In this document: one piece after another, positions 26,685-34,095 of the stretch | Layout of the letters: the number at the start of each line of letters is the position of its first letter | Position numbering within the stretch: the stretch's first letter is position 1 | Assembly: GCA_045578245.1 (NCBI GenBank) | Contig: JAZNJX010000098.1 | Span: forward strand, 1-64,000 | DNA from: Fimenecus sp045578245 | Lineage (GTDB): Bacteria > Bacillota > Clostridia > Oscillospirales > Acutalibacteraceae | Direction: 5' to 3' | DNA length: 64,000 nt | The notes under the pieces: model-generated | Databases searched by the model: none | Told to the model about the DNA's origin: nothing | Seen by the model: only the letters and a program-made list of their open reading frames with translations | Program-made: the position numbers and the translations under genes

Positions 26685-28036
26685 TGAAGCAATTACCAGT
26701 TGAATTTCAGGAAAGAATGAGAAAGCTTTTGGGTGATGAATACCAAAAGTTTATAGAATCTTATGACGAAAAACCTGTAAGAGCATTTCGTGTAAATACG
26801 GACAAGATTTCACTTGAGGATTTTGAAAAAATCAACCCATTCTCAACAGAGAGAATTCCATATGTTGAAAACGGTTTTTATTTTGATTACGATGGTATTG
26901 GCAACCACCCATATCACCATGCAGGTATGATTTATATTCAGGAACCAGCTGCAATGGTGCCTGTTGAGAGTATAGATATTCAACCTGATTGGAAAATTCT
27001 TGATTTGTGTGCAGCCCCTGGTGGGAAGAGTAGCCAGATTAAGAATAAGTTGGGGGAAGATGGCGTTCTTGTATCCAATGAAATTGTTCCGTCAAGATGT
27101 AAGATTTTGACAGGCAATATAGAGCGAATGGGCTTCAGAAATGTTGTAACAACTTGCATGCATCCACAGAAACTACAAAAGGTTTTTCCAAAAACATTTG
27201 ATATGATTATGGTTGATGCACCTTGTTCAGGAGAGGGAATGTTCCGTAAAGAAGAAGTTGCAATTGACGAGTGGACTCCTGAAAATGTGAAAATGTGTGC
27301 AGAGCGCCAGGAAGAGATTTTGGATTGTGCAGTGAAAATGCTTAAAGACGGTGGATATATTGTTTATTCAACCTGCACTTTCTCCCTTGAAGAAAACGAA
27401 ATGACGGTTGATACCTTTTTACAACATCACCCTGATTTTGAGTTGATTCCAACAACACAAAGAGTGACAGAAAATACTGTTGACGGAATTAACTTTGAGG
27501 GTTGTAATTGTAAAAATCTTGATTTTACAAGACGATGCTACCCACACAAAACAAAGGGTGAAGGACAATTTGTAGCAGTGCTTCACAATACTTTAGAAGA
27601 CTATACAAGTAATGTATCATCAATAAATATAGAAAAAATTGATAAAGCTGTTACAGATTTCCTTGACGACACACTATCCACGTATGATAAAAACAATGTG
27701 ATTATGTATAAAGGAAATCCCGTTTACTTTACACCTCGTTTCCCGGTTGCTAAAGGTACTGCCTTTTCCTGTGGTGTGACAATCGGTGAAATTCGCAAAA
27801 ATTATATTCAGCCACATCACCAATTTTTTATGGCTATGGGTACAGATTTTAAACGAAAAATTGAACTTTCGGCTGGTAGTGATGAAATAAAGAAATATCT
27901 TCATGGTGAAGAGCTTGAAACCGACTGCAAAAATGGTTGGGCAGTAGTAATGGTTGACGGATGCACAGTGGGTGGTGTAAAGGTATCAAACGGCAGAGCA
28001 AAAAACCACTATCCAAAAGGCCTCAGGACAAAATAA
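26684..28036 (+). CDS. RsmF/NOL1-NOP2-Sun family rRNA m5C methyltransferase
   Basis: This 450-residue m5C RNA methyltransferase has the SAM motif CAAPGGKSSQIKN, the DAPCSGEGMFRK motif IV with one cysteine and STCTFSLEENE motif VI with the catalytic cysteine. The C-terminal region (HFMAMGTDFKRKIEL-like segment, then GWAVVMVDG) is the PUA-like extension of RsmF. It probably methylates 16S rRNA. It overlaps rsmE and is followed by a terminator just before the tRNA. Confidence 0.92.
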   Translation: MKQLPVEFQERMRKLLGDEYQKFIESYDEKPVRAFRVNTDKISLEDFEKINPFSTERIPYVENGFYFDYDGIGNHPYHHAGMIYIQEPAAMVPVESIDIQPDWKILDLCAAPGGKSSQIKNKLGEDGVLVSNEIVPSRCKILTGNIERMGFRNVVTTCMHPQKLQKVFPKTFDMIMVDAPCSGEGMFRKEEVAIDEWTPENVKMCAERQEEILDCAVKMLKDGGYIVYSTCTFSLEENEMTVDTFLQHHPDFELIPTTQRVTENTVDGINFEGCNCKNLDFTRRCYPHKTKGEGQFVAVLHNTLEDYTSNVSSINIEKIDKAVTDFLDDTLSTYDKNNVIMYKGNPVYFTPRFPVAKGTAFSCGVTIGEIRKNYIQPHHQFFMAMGTDFKRKIELSAGSDEIKKYLHGEELETDCKNGWAVVMVDGCTVGGVKVSNGRAKNHYPKGLRTK

Positions 28037-28050
28037 AATTATTTTTTCGC

Positions 28051-28080
28051 AATACCGCGTGTCTTTCAGCTCGCGGTATT
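28051..28080 (+). terminator. Intrinsic terminator after the m5C methyltransferase gene
   Basis: AATACCGCG (28051-28059) pairs with CGCGGTATT (28072-28080), a 9-bp GC-rich stem with a short T-rich tail. Confidence 0.75.
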
Positions 28081-28118
28081 TACTTTTGTGATATTATATT
28101 TTATTCTTCTCATTCACC

Positions 28119-28147
28119 TTGACAAACCTCTAAAACATTTGTATAAT
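28119..28147 (+). promoter_or_regulatory. Consensus sigma-A promoter of tRNA-Thr
   Basis: Exact consensus TTGACA (28119-28124), 17-bp spacer and TATAAT (28142-28147), 20 bp upstream of the tRNA. Confidence 0.9.
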
Positions 28148-28167
28148 AACCCTTGCAAATTTAATAT

Positions 28168-28243
28168 GCTGCTATGGCTCAGGTGGCAGAGCACGTCCTT
28201 GGTAAGGACGAGGTCACCGGTTCGAATCCGGTTAGCAGCTCCA
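28168..28243 (+). tRNA. tRNA-Thr (anticodon GGT)
   Basis: A complete 76-nt cloverleaf. The acceptor arms GCTGCTA (28168-28174) and TAGCAGC (28233-28239) pair perfectly; the D stem is GCTC/GAGC; the anticodon stem is CGTCC/GGACG around loop TTGGTAA, which gives anticodon GGT. The T arm has GGTTCGAATCC, and CCA is encoded at 28241-28243. The 3' part is the phage attachment core; integration leaves the gene intact because the phage carries the same sequence. Confidence 0.96.
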
Positions 28244-28244
28244 A
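28199..28244 (+). other. attL core (3' half of tRNA-Thr)
   Basis: Identical over 46 bp to 63574-63619. It starts in the anticodon loop (TTGGTAAGG) and ends just past CCA. The flanking bases differ on both sides. Confidence 0.93.
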
Positions 28245-28247
28245 CTG

Positions 28248-28293
28248 AAAAACCGTTGAAACCCTTGTAAATAAAGGATTTTAGCGGTTTTTT
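28248..28293 (+). terminator. Phage-borne terminator downstream of tRNA-Thr
   Basis: AAAAACCG (28248-28255) pairs with CGGTTTTT (28285-28292), with an inner CCTT/AAGG stem. It replaces the native tRNA terminator that now lies beyond attR. Confidence 0.7.
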
Positions 28294-28397
28294 GTGTTTT
28301 ATATGTTATTTCTTTTAAATACCTCTTTTAAATTTAAAACGATTTAAAACGGTGTGAAATTGTTTAGGTTGCAAACATAATTACAAACATTTTTGCA

Positions 28398-28427
28398 AGA
28401 AAAAAGCTCACTTTTTACAGTGAGCTT
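28398..28427 (-). terminator. Terminator of the integrase transcript
   Basis: AAGCTCACT (28404-28412) and AGTGAGCTT (28419-28427) form a 9-bp stem; on the leftward transcript a U run follows (A run at 28398-28405). Confidence 0.8.
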
Positions 28428-28433
28428 AACTTT

Positions 28434-29603
28434 TTAAACGGATAATTTTTTCATTTCTTCCTGTAAATCTTTGATTTCAAAATGCTCATAATAATTTACG
28501 GTAGTTGAATAATCTTCGTGTCCCATAATTTCTTGTAATACTTCAGCCTTCATACCCGACTTGGAAGCAAGTGAAGCGAAAGTGTGTCTTGTGCTATAAG
28601 GTGTTAATCTTGGTGGATGCTCTTTTGAAAACTTTTCTTCACCTTCAGGCAGTTCCAGTATACCTAATTCCAATAGTAATGGATAAAAGTTTCTTGAACG
28701 AAAATTTTTCAAATCATATTTCTTTCCTTTTGAATTTGAAATCAGCGGAGAATTTAGTTCAACAACTTTTTTGCTACGAGCTTCTTTATACCATTGTTCA
28801 ATATATGGTCTGATGAAAGGATGTATAGGAACTTTGCGATTCATTCCTGCTTCTGTTTTGCTACCACCAACAATATACCCTTCTTCAAGATTTACATTAT
28901 CAGTGGTTACAGCAAAAAGTTCGTTAGGCCTGAACCCGGTGTAAATAAAAGTTAAAATAATTCTTGCAGTTTCCTCTTTATCATTATCTTTTAAAAGTTT
29001 TATTTCTTCATCGGTGAAAATAGACTTTTCTTTTTGCTGTGCTTTGGGTAACACAAGGAACTGGGCATAGTTTTTATTAAGCAGGTCATATTCCATAGCT
29101 TTTTTACAAAGCTGGCTACAAAGTTGTTTTACTTTGTCACACTGGTCTCTTGAATATTTTTCTGCACAAAGGTCAATGCATTCTTGAAAGTGCACTGTGC
29201 GTAATTCTCTAACTTTCATATTTGCAATTGATTGCAAATATTTCCATGCAGTTTTATATCCCTGCTCACCTGATGCAGATAATTCTCTGAAATGAACATC
29301 TGACCATTCGCCATAAAGTTTTTGTAGAGTATATGTATTTCTATCACTGATACCATTTATCTGTGCCTCAAGGATTGCTTTTTTCGCCTCAGTTTCCGTT
29401 GCAAAAGAACCGATGAATATTCGCTTTTTATTAACAGTAATTGAAGCTGACCACGGCCGTGACTTTCTTCCCTTTTGTTTATAGATGCTTCCCTCACCGT
29501 TTGCTCTTTTTTTAGAACGCGGGTCTGCAATTTGTTTTCTGCCACACCATTGACAGAATAGAGCATCATCGGGAATTTCCTTTTTACACTTTTTGCAAAG
29601 CAT
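28434..29603 (-). CDS. int: Tyrosine recombinase/phage integrase with zinc ribbon
   Basis: The site-specific recombinase (389 residues) would catalyse integration at the adjacent tRNA. It opens with a zinc ribbon (CKKCKKE...CQWCGRK, residues 3-24), followed by an AP2-like arm-binding domain (GSIYKQKGRK..W), a SAM-like core-binding domain and the catalytic domain. Catalytic residues are Arg in YTGFRPNEL, YSTRHTFASL (Tyr at the usual first His position, as in many Gram-positive integrases), GHEDYSTT and nucleophile Tyr in VNYYEH. The start at 29603 has AAAGGAGTG; a longer start at 29624 is less likely. Confidence 0.95.
   Translation of the reverse strand: MLCKKCKKEIPDDALFCQWCGRKQIADPRSKKRANGEGSIYKQKGRKSRPWSASITVNKKRIFIGSFATETEAKKAILEAQINGISDRNTYTLQKLYGEWSDVHFRELSASGEQGYKTAWKYLQSIANMKVRELRTVHFQECIDLCAEKYSRDQCDKVKQLCSQLCKKAMEYDLLNKNYAQFLVLPKAQQKEKSIFTDEEIKLLKDNDKEETARIILTFIYTGFRPNELFAVTTDNVNLEEGYIVGGSKTEAGMNRKVPIHPFIRPYIEQWYKEARSKKVVELNSPLISNSKGKKYDLKNFRSRNFYPLLLELGILELPEGEEKFSKEHPPRLTPYSTRHTFASLASKSGMKAEVLQEIMGHEDYSTTVNYYEHFEIKDLQEEMKKLSV
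29221..29238. repeat. 18-bp dispersed palindrome, copy 1 (inside int)
   Basis: TTTGCAATTGATTGCAAA, nearly perfect dyad. On the int coding strand it encodes Leu-Gln-Ser-Ile-Ala-Asn. It belongs to a set of five in the prophage. Confidence 0.7.
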
Positions 29604-29618
29604 TATATCACTCCTTTT

Positions 29619-29705
29619 GGGCATAAAAATGCCCGAGACTTGATTTTTCAGTCCGGGTGTGATACAATATAACCGCTTTGGAGAGCCGGTTTGTTTGTAT
29701 CACAC
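29619..29705 (-). promoter_or_regulatory. Structured leader upstream of the integrase
   Basis: Between the TPR gene and int lies a long inverted repeat: GTGTGATACAA (29657-29667) with TTGTATCACAC (29695-29705). Inside it AACCG (29671-29675) pairs with CGGTT (29687-29691). A second hairpin, GGGCAT-AAAA-ATGCCC (29619-29634), lies beside the int ribosome site. On the leftward RNA this makes two strong hairpins ahead of int. A 62-codon frame across it shows no protein-like features. Confidence 0.6.
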
Positions 29706-29758
29706 TCAGACCGTATATGAACCGTTCATCTGCGCCAAAAGATGGGCGGTTTTTATTT

Positions 29759-30742
29759 TTAAATCCAATTTTGCATATATGAACTACAAATTTCATCGAT
29801 AGTCATTGAATAATCATAATACTCAAAACTATCCTTTTTAGGCCTAAAGACATAGCCTTTTTCTTTCTTTTTATATAAATCTTGCAATTTGCTATCAATA
29901 CAAGTATCAAAACATGAATATGGTGCAGGATTTGTATAAAATTTACTGTTTTTTGCTTTTTCTAAAAATTCCATTGCTTCATCTAATTTGTTTTGCTTTC
30001 TTAAACAGGTTGCTATTTCGACATATCCAGCAGGTAATTGTGGTTGTAGTTCAATTGATTTTTTATAAAAACTTATTGCTTTTTCAAAATCATGACACTG
30101 TTCATACAGAGAACCTAGAGAAGTGTTAATACTATTAAAGAAAACAGCGTTTTCATTTAATTCAAAGCATTTTTCATAATGATGAATAGCTAATATACGA
30201 TATTTAGCACCCCAAAATTCGTAGATGCGAGCACATTCCCATTGAGATGCAAAATTGTTGATATCGTAGCAATCCTTTAAAATTTTACATTGTTGCTCTG
30301 TTTCCGTTCTGCGAAGTTTTTTATATTCTTCAGCGGTAAATGGTGGACCGTGTCCAATAATATCATCAAATGATGAATTAACAGAAACAGATACTTCAAG
30401 AGGAAGTTCGATAGTTTCTTCTGCAATAACTTCTTGTTCAATCGATTCAGCAGGAATTTGAATTATTTTATTGTTATTCGTTTCTAATGTTGTTTGTATT
30501 ATCTTATTCTTTTCTTGTTTATCTTTTTTCTCATTTTCTCGTTCTTGTTTAAGCTTTTCAGCATTCCTTTCCATTTCAGCGGACTTTTCCTTTATATATT
30601 TTTTTATTGCGGGAAAAACATCATACTGCAAAAAGGGGATAAAGGTATCAACAATCCAATTAAATAGTAACGGAATAAGTTGACACAATATCCAGATAGG
30701 TAATGCTATTGGAAAAAAAAGAATAAATAAAAATGTCTTCAT
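29759..30742 (-). CDS. Membrane-anchored TPR protein of unknown role
   Basis: A 327-residue protein with an N-terminal hydrophobic hairpin (residues 2-38, FLFILFFPIALPIWILC then LLFNWIVDTFIPF), a charged coiled coil (about 45-90, rich in E and K), a linker, and TPR-like helices at about 160-290 (AIHHYEKCFELNENAVFF, AISFYKKSIELQPQLPAG, LDEAMEFLEKAK). It lies between integrase and repressor on the lysogenic transcript. Genes at this position are expressed in the lysogen and often give superinfection exclusion or other lysogenic traits. That role is inference only; I do not recognise a named family. Confidence 0.7.
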   Translation of the reverse strand: MKTFLFILFFPIALPIWILCQLIPLLFNWIVDTFIPFLQYDVFPAIKKYIKEKSAEMERNAEKLKQERENEKKDKQEKNKIIQTTLETNNNKIIQIPAESIEQEVIAEETIELPLEVSVSVNSSFDDIIGHGPPFTAEEYKKLRRTETEQQCKILKDCYDINNFASQWECARIYEFWGAKYRILAIHHYEKCFELNENAVFFNSINTSLGSLYEQCHDFEKAISFYKKSIELQPQLPAGYVEIATCLRKQNKLDEAMEFLEKAKNSKFYTNPAPYSCFDTCIDSKLQDLYKKKEKGYVFRPKKDSFEYYDYSMTIDEICSSYMQNWI

Positions 30743-30755
30743 ACTTTAACCGACC

Positions 30756-31376
30756 TTAAAACTTTGCTCTTAATTCGACTACCTTTCCAAGAATTTGGAC
30801 AGGTAGTTTTTCTATTTGTTCATTTGTATAGGTCATAACATCGTAAGCGGGGTTGCTTGGAATAAGATTTATACCGCCGTTGAATTTCTGTACCTTTTTA
30901 ATTGTAGCTTCGTCACCGTTTACAAGAACAATAGCAATCTCTCCGTTCTCAACATCTGGCTGTTTGCGAACTATAACAACATCACCATCGCTGATTTTAG
31001 GCTCCATACTGTCACCCTTAATCTGCAAACCAAAGAATTCGCCCTGATGTGCCATATCCTCACTAATTTCTTCATAATCAATTATGTATTCAACTGCATC
31101 CATTGGAATACCAGCACGAACTAAACCGAGAACGGGAACCTTGACAGCGGATTTTTTACTGAAATCTTTTCTATATGAATCATAACCAGCTATTACACCA
31201 GGTGTAATTTTTAAAATTTGGGACAACAATGCGATTTTATCTCGACCCATATTTGCAATATTACCTGATTCCCACCGTGAAACAGTTGCTTCACTTACTC
31301 CAACATAGTCTGCGACCTGCTTCATTGTCAATTTTAGTTCTTTTCTTCTGCTTCGAAGCAACTCATTTGTATTCAC
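30756..31376 (-). CDS. CI/LexA-type phage repressor (HTH + S24 peptidase)
   Basis: The lysogeny repressor (206 residues). Residues 1 to about 60 form an XRE helix-turn-helix (MKQVADYVGVSEATVSRWESG). The C-terminal half is an S24 self-cleaving domain with the Ala-Gly cleavage site in LVRAGIPM, nucleophile Ser in KGDSMEP and Lys in EATIKKV. This implies induction by RecA/DNA damage. The start at 31376 is preceded by AGAGGTG at correct spacing; an upstream GTG at 31385 overlaps that site. It should bind the operators around 31423-31524. Confidence 0.93.
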   Translation of the reverse strand: MNTNELLRSRRKELKLTMKQVADYVGVSEATVSRWESGNIANMGRDKIALLSQILKITPGVIAGYDSYRKDFSKKSAVKVPVLGLVRAGIPMDAVEYIIDYEEISEDMAHQGEFFGLQIKGDSMEPKISDGDVVIVRKQPDVENGEIAIVLVNGDEATIKKVQKFNGGINLIPSNPAYDVMTYTNEQIEKLPVQILGKVVELRAKF

Positions 31377-31408
31377 TTTTTTCACCTCTTATTATGTATT
31401 GTAATCGT

Positions 31409-31437
31409 ATTATAACTATTTTTTTGCGAAAATGCAA
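31409..31437 (-). promoter_or_regulatory. Leftward repressor promoter (PRM-like)
   Basis: On the minus strand TTGCAT (31437-31432), a 17-bp spacer and perfect TATAAT (31414-31409). The -35 lies inside the first operator, so the repressor probably controls its own promoter. Confidence 0.75.
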
Positions 31438-31524
31438 GTTTTTTTGAAGAAAAAAGAAAAAACTTGCGAAAATGTATTGACAAGGCAAAATTGATTTGAT
31501 ATTATTAACTTACGGAAACGCAAG
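31423..31524. promoter_or_regulatory. Operator cluster of the lysogeny switch
   Basis: Three related 16-bp dyads: 31423-31438 (TTTGCGAAAATGCAAG), 31463-31478 (one good half, CTTGCGAAAATG), and 31509-31524 (CTTACGGAAACGCAAG). The shared pattern is CTTrCG-N4-yGCAAG. They overlap the divergent promoters. Confidence 0.75.
31477..31505 (+). promoter_or_regulatory. Rightward early promoter (PR-like)
   Basis: TTGACA (31477-31482), 17-bp spacer, TATTAT (31500-31505), flanked by operators on both sides; it drives the Cro-like gene and the early operon. Confidence 0.82.
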
Positions 31525-31539
31525 AAAGAGGTGAAAAGA

Positions 31540-31758
31540 ATGAAAGTAGGCGAGTTTAGACCTGAATTATTGGAATCTGAAATGGTAAAGAAAAAAATGA
31601 ATCCAGAATCTTTATCAAACGAATTAGGCATTAATCCAAGTACATATTACCGAAAGATTAATGGCGAGAGCGAATTTAATCGTCAAGAAATGGCTATTAT
31701 TAGATATGTATTAGGTCTATCTAGTGATGATATGGATTCTATTTTTTTTGCTTCGTAA
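31540..31758 (+). CDS. Cro-like small HTH protein
   Basis: A 72-residue protein consisting of one helix-turn-helix (MNPESLSNELGINPSTYYRKINGES) of the Cro/phage-regulator type. It lies directly downstream of the rightward promoter, opposite the repressor, which is the usual place for Cro. Start 31540 follows AAGAGGTG. A fourth operator copy begins one base after its stop codon. Confidence 0.85.
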   Translation: MKVGEFRPELLESEMVKKKMNPESLSNELGINPSTYYRKINGESEFNRQEMAIIRYVLGLSSDDMDSIFFAS

Positions 31759-31774
31759 CTTACGGAAACGCAAG
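31759..31774. promoter_or_regulatory. Distal operator copy after the Cro-like gene
   Basis: CTTACGGAAACGCAAG, identical to 31509-31524; the flanks extend the identity to about 22 bp. It could be a roadblock or auxiliary repressor site. The next 240 bp, before the following gene, show no further clear feature. Confidence 0.7.
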
Positions 31775-32013
31775 AAACCGCATCACAGGGCTTTTCCGCC
31801 GTATAGGCTGAAAACATTTTTCTTAATTAATTTTTTGCAAAAATTTGTACAACTTGTGTGAATCTGCCACCGACTCTCCAGAGTTGCTTATCTGCTTTAT
31901 GACCTGAGCAATCATAAAGTGAGAATCTCCTTAAATTATATATAACATTTTACATAGCATCAGTCTGTACGGTGGAAAAGCTCTGTGAAGAAAAAGAAAA
32001 GGAAGGTGAATTT

Positions 32014-32214
32014 ATGCCTGGTCCAATAATGACACCACAAGAGGTGTGTGAAGAACTGCGAGAACTGGGAGTGTCAACATCAGCTGACAAGATAAGAGCC
32101 GGTATTGAGCAAGGCGCTTATGATTTTGGTGTAGTTATTCACTTAACTTCACCCTGTTTTGAAATCTATAGAAAGAAGTTTGAACAGTGGGTTAAGGAAA
32201 ATATTAAGCAATAA
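32014..32214 (+). CDS. Small phage DNA-binding-like protein (excisionase-like)
   Basis: A 66-residue protein whose N-terminal half (MTPQEVCEELRELGVSTSADKIRAGIEQGAYDFG) resembles the winged-helix start of small excisionase or regulator proteins. It follows the Cro-like gene in the early operon. ATG 32014 has AAGGAAGGTG; a GTG at 31972 gives 14 more residues without a good site. Xis is one possibility from size and position, but I do not recognise a specific family. Confidence 0.6.
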   Translation: MPGPIMTPQEVCEELRELGVSTSADKIRAGIEQGAYDFGVVIHLTSPCFEIYRKKFEQWVKENIKQ

Positions 32215-32225
32215 GGAGTGACTAA

Positions 32226-32432
32226 ATGCGGAAATTTGTAAATTATCAAGGTGAAACGGTTGAAATTTTTGCAGAGCCTTTCCGAACAAAAACAAAATCA
32301 CCAAAGTGGATATTGAGGTTTAAATCACCAAAAGGTGATGTTACCAGTATTGAAACAGTTGACTCTGAAGATGAAATCGGTGGGGTACTCAATAAACACG
32401 GTGACGGTATATGGATAGAAAAGGCAACGTGA
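32226..32432 (+). CDS. Hypothetical early phage protein
   Basis: A 68-residue protein, beta-rich and charged (MRKFVNYQGETVEIFAEPFR start, ending HGDGIWIEKAT). A GGAG site precedes the ATG. It overlaps the next gene by 22 bp. I do not recognise the family; the close packing with other early genes supports it as real. Confidence 0.6.
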   Translation: MRKFVNYQGETVEIFAEPFRTKTKSPKWILRFKSPKGDVTSIETVDSEDEIGGVLNKHGDGIWIEKAT

Positions 32433-32641
32433 TACCGCATTCAAAAAAATATGCCGGATGCACAGCCAAAATTCAAACCTTAAGAAACGGAAGAGTCACG
32501 TTAACTGTTTATGATAAGGAAATGAAGATGGTTCTGCATAGGGAATGTGAGTCTAAAGAAGATGCTAAACGTCTTCTACAGCTCAGCGGTCAGCAGTTCC
32601 AAAAGGTGCAGGAAACAATAATTTATGTAGTAAAGGAGTGA
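32411..32641 (+). CDS. Hypothetical early phage protein
   Basis: A 76-residue basic protein, with beta strands (TAKIQTLRNGRVTLTVYDKE) and a helix rich in K and E. It overlaps the genes on both sides, as is common in phage early operons. Its frame contains a CAGCGG motif copy (32584-32589). Function unknown. Confidence 0.55.
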   Translation: MDRKGNVIPHSKKYAGCTAKIQTLRNGRVTLTVYDKEMKMVLHRECESKEDAKRLLQLSGQQFQKVQETIIYVVKE

Positions 32642-32649
32642 AAGGGACA

Positions 32650-33054
32650 ATGCGTTTTATTATTATATTGCTTGTAGGTTTACTCTTTGGTGTGCCTCTA
32701 ATATATGGATATACCAAAGAAGATGAAATTAAAGCATGGGAACAACGAACCAAAATAAAGTTGTTTCGCTACGTATACAACAAAATAGTTGCTTATGAGA
32801 ATCGGCGAGATATGAAAAAGTCAGGTGTCAAGCCACAAGATGTAACAAGTGCTTTATTTGAAGATGCTTATCATTATTATGATGGCTACAAAACAGTTAA
32901 AAACTTTATAGGTAATGAAGACCATGAGTTAGTCGCAGGTGTAAGAAATAAGTGTTTTGCCTGCTTTAGGGTTATCAAAGACAGTGGTTTAGGCGACCTG
33001 TTTTTGGAATTCGTTGAAAAGAAGCAAAAAAATAACCGTGTCAGCGGGAACTAA
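32650..33054 (+). CDS. Hypothetical membrane-anchored early protein
   Basis: A 134-residue protein with an N-terminal membrane segment or signal anchor (residues 1-21, FIIILLVGLLFGVPLIYGY) and a charged, helical soluble domain. A frame extends to GTG 32638, but ATG 32650 sits better after AAAGGAG. It ends inside a hairpin (33036-33059), and a longer terminator-like structure follows. No family recognised. Confidence 0.6.
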   Translation: MRFIIILLVGLLFGVPLIYGYTKEDEIKAWEQRTKIKLFRYVYNKIVAYENRRDMKKSGVKPQDVTSALFEDAYHYYDGYKTVKNFIGNEDHELVAGVRNKCFACFRVIKDSGLGDLFLEFVEKKQKNNRVSGN

Positions 33055-33109
33055 CACGGCTATATAAAGGAAGTCATAATAAACCTCACAAATTTATTAT
33101 AACTTCCTT
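33036..33109 (+). terminator. Paired hairpins in the early operon
   Basis: CCGTGT (33036-33041) pairs with ACACGG (33054-33059). A second, longer inverted repeat has arms 33067-33083 and 33093-33109 that match at 16 of 17 positions. Only a short T stretch follows, so it may be a leaky terminator, an attenuator or an RNA processing site. Confidence 0.6.
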
Positions 33110-33157
33110 TTACAAATTTGTCAAATAAAAAACGCATCAGCGGAAAGAAGGAAGATT

Positions 33158-33715
33158 ATGAAAATTAAAAAGATTATTGATTTAATCAAAAAAAGCGGAG
33201 TCCTTGCTATTTATGAAAGTAAGGATTGTCAGTGGTTATCAGACGGACATGCAACATATCCTGTGACGGACCTTCCTGAGATTTGTTCGGTTACATTATG
33301 TGCGATGTATGATATCACGGCTAAACAAGCAGATAAGTTAAGAATCATTGACCGAATTGCTTTACCAACAACATGTAATTATGCAGACACAGTTGAAGAT
33401 GAAAAGATTATTCCGGAGTGTCCTATTGAATTTGTTGTAGGTGATAAAAGACTTGTTGCCTATGCAACATCACAAGGTATTGCATTTTTAGATAAAAGAT
33501 ATTTAACACCGTTCTCTGATATGAATGAAAATATGCTTCGTGTGTATGAGAGATATACAGCTGATGGTGATTTATATTTTGTTGTTAAAAATGGCTTTAT
33601 GTTAGTAGGTGTTATCGAACCTGCAAAAGTCATTAACGTTGATTTTGTGGCAAGTATTAAATCAATGGCAACCGCCTGTGAAATTGCCCTGCAGAATGTG
33701 AAAGAAGAGGTGTAG
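33158..33715 (+). CDS. Hypothetical phage early protein
   Basis: A 185-residue, mostly alpha/beta protein with an N-terminal helix (MKIKKIIDLIKKSG) and the stretch LCAMYDITAKQADKL. A GAAGGAAG site precedes it. It lies directly before a PcfK-like gene, and its stop is 3 bp before that start, so they are probably functionally linked. No domain recognised. Confidence 0.65.
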   Translation: MKIKKIIDLIKKSGVLAIYESKDCQWLSDGHATYPVTDLPEICSVTLCAMYDITAKQADKLRIIDRIALPTTCNYADTVEDEKIIPECPIEFVVGDKRLVAYATSQGIAFLDKRYLTPFSDMNENMLRVYERYTADGDLYFVVKNGFMLVGVIEPAKVINVDFVASIKSMATACEIALQNVKEEV

Positions 33716-33718
33716 GGT

Positions 33719-34081
33719 ATGTATAGAGAAAAAGCTATAGAGAAGCTCAATAACGAGCTTAAAAACTTTAAGAGCAATGATAGATATGCAAAAGCGGTTA
33801 AAAAAGAAGTTGCAAGTACCTTAAAAATATTTTGTCAGCAGGATGAAGAGTTTGCACAAGCTATTGTGCAGACAGATAAAACACTTTCAGACTGTTGTGA
33901 GACAATTATGAAAGGTACCGGGAATAGTGTTTCTGATATTGAAGTATATAAAAAAGCAGTCAATTTTTATTTTGCCGGCGCAGATATTAAAGTGACAATG
34001 GAAATCGACCTTATAGGTTCAGCTGCCGAAAGCAAACCACAGGGCAAGGTTATCAAATTGTCTATTAATGATTTATTTTAA
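33719..34081 (+). CDS. PcfK-like protein
   Basis: A 120-residue protein resembling the PcfK-like family, first named from an Enterococcus conjugative plasmid and common in Firmicutes phages. The match is the pattern Q-Q-D-E-E-F-A, then an L-S-D-C-C-E-T-I-M segment, D-I-E-V-Y-K-K-A-V-N-F-Y-F and a basic/hydrophobic C-terminus (KVIKLSINDLF). It is paired with a PcfJ-like gene downstream, the usual arrangement. The biochemical role of the pair is not established. Confidence 0.72.
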   Translation: MYREKAIEKLNNELKNFKSNDRYAKAVKKEVASTLKIFCQQDEEFAQAIVQTDKTLSDCCETIMKGTGNSVSDIEVYKKAVNFYFAGADIKVTMEIDLIGSAAESKPQGKVIKLSINDLF

Positions 34082-34095
34082 GGTGGGTGGAAGAA

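Noticed and set aside
28088..28270. Short open frame running through tRNA-Thr
   Set aside because: It overlaps the tRNA cloverleaf and its promoter, so it cannot be a real gene here.
29608..29796. 62-codon minus-strand frame upstream of int
   Set aside because: It spans the hairpin leader and the end of the TPR gene; the composition is not protein-like.
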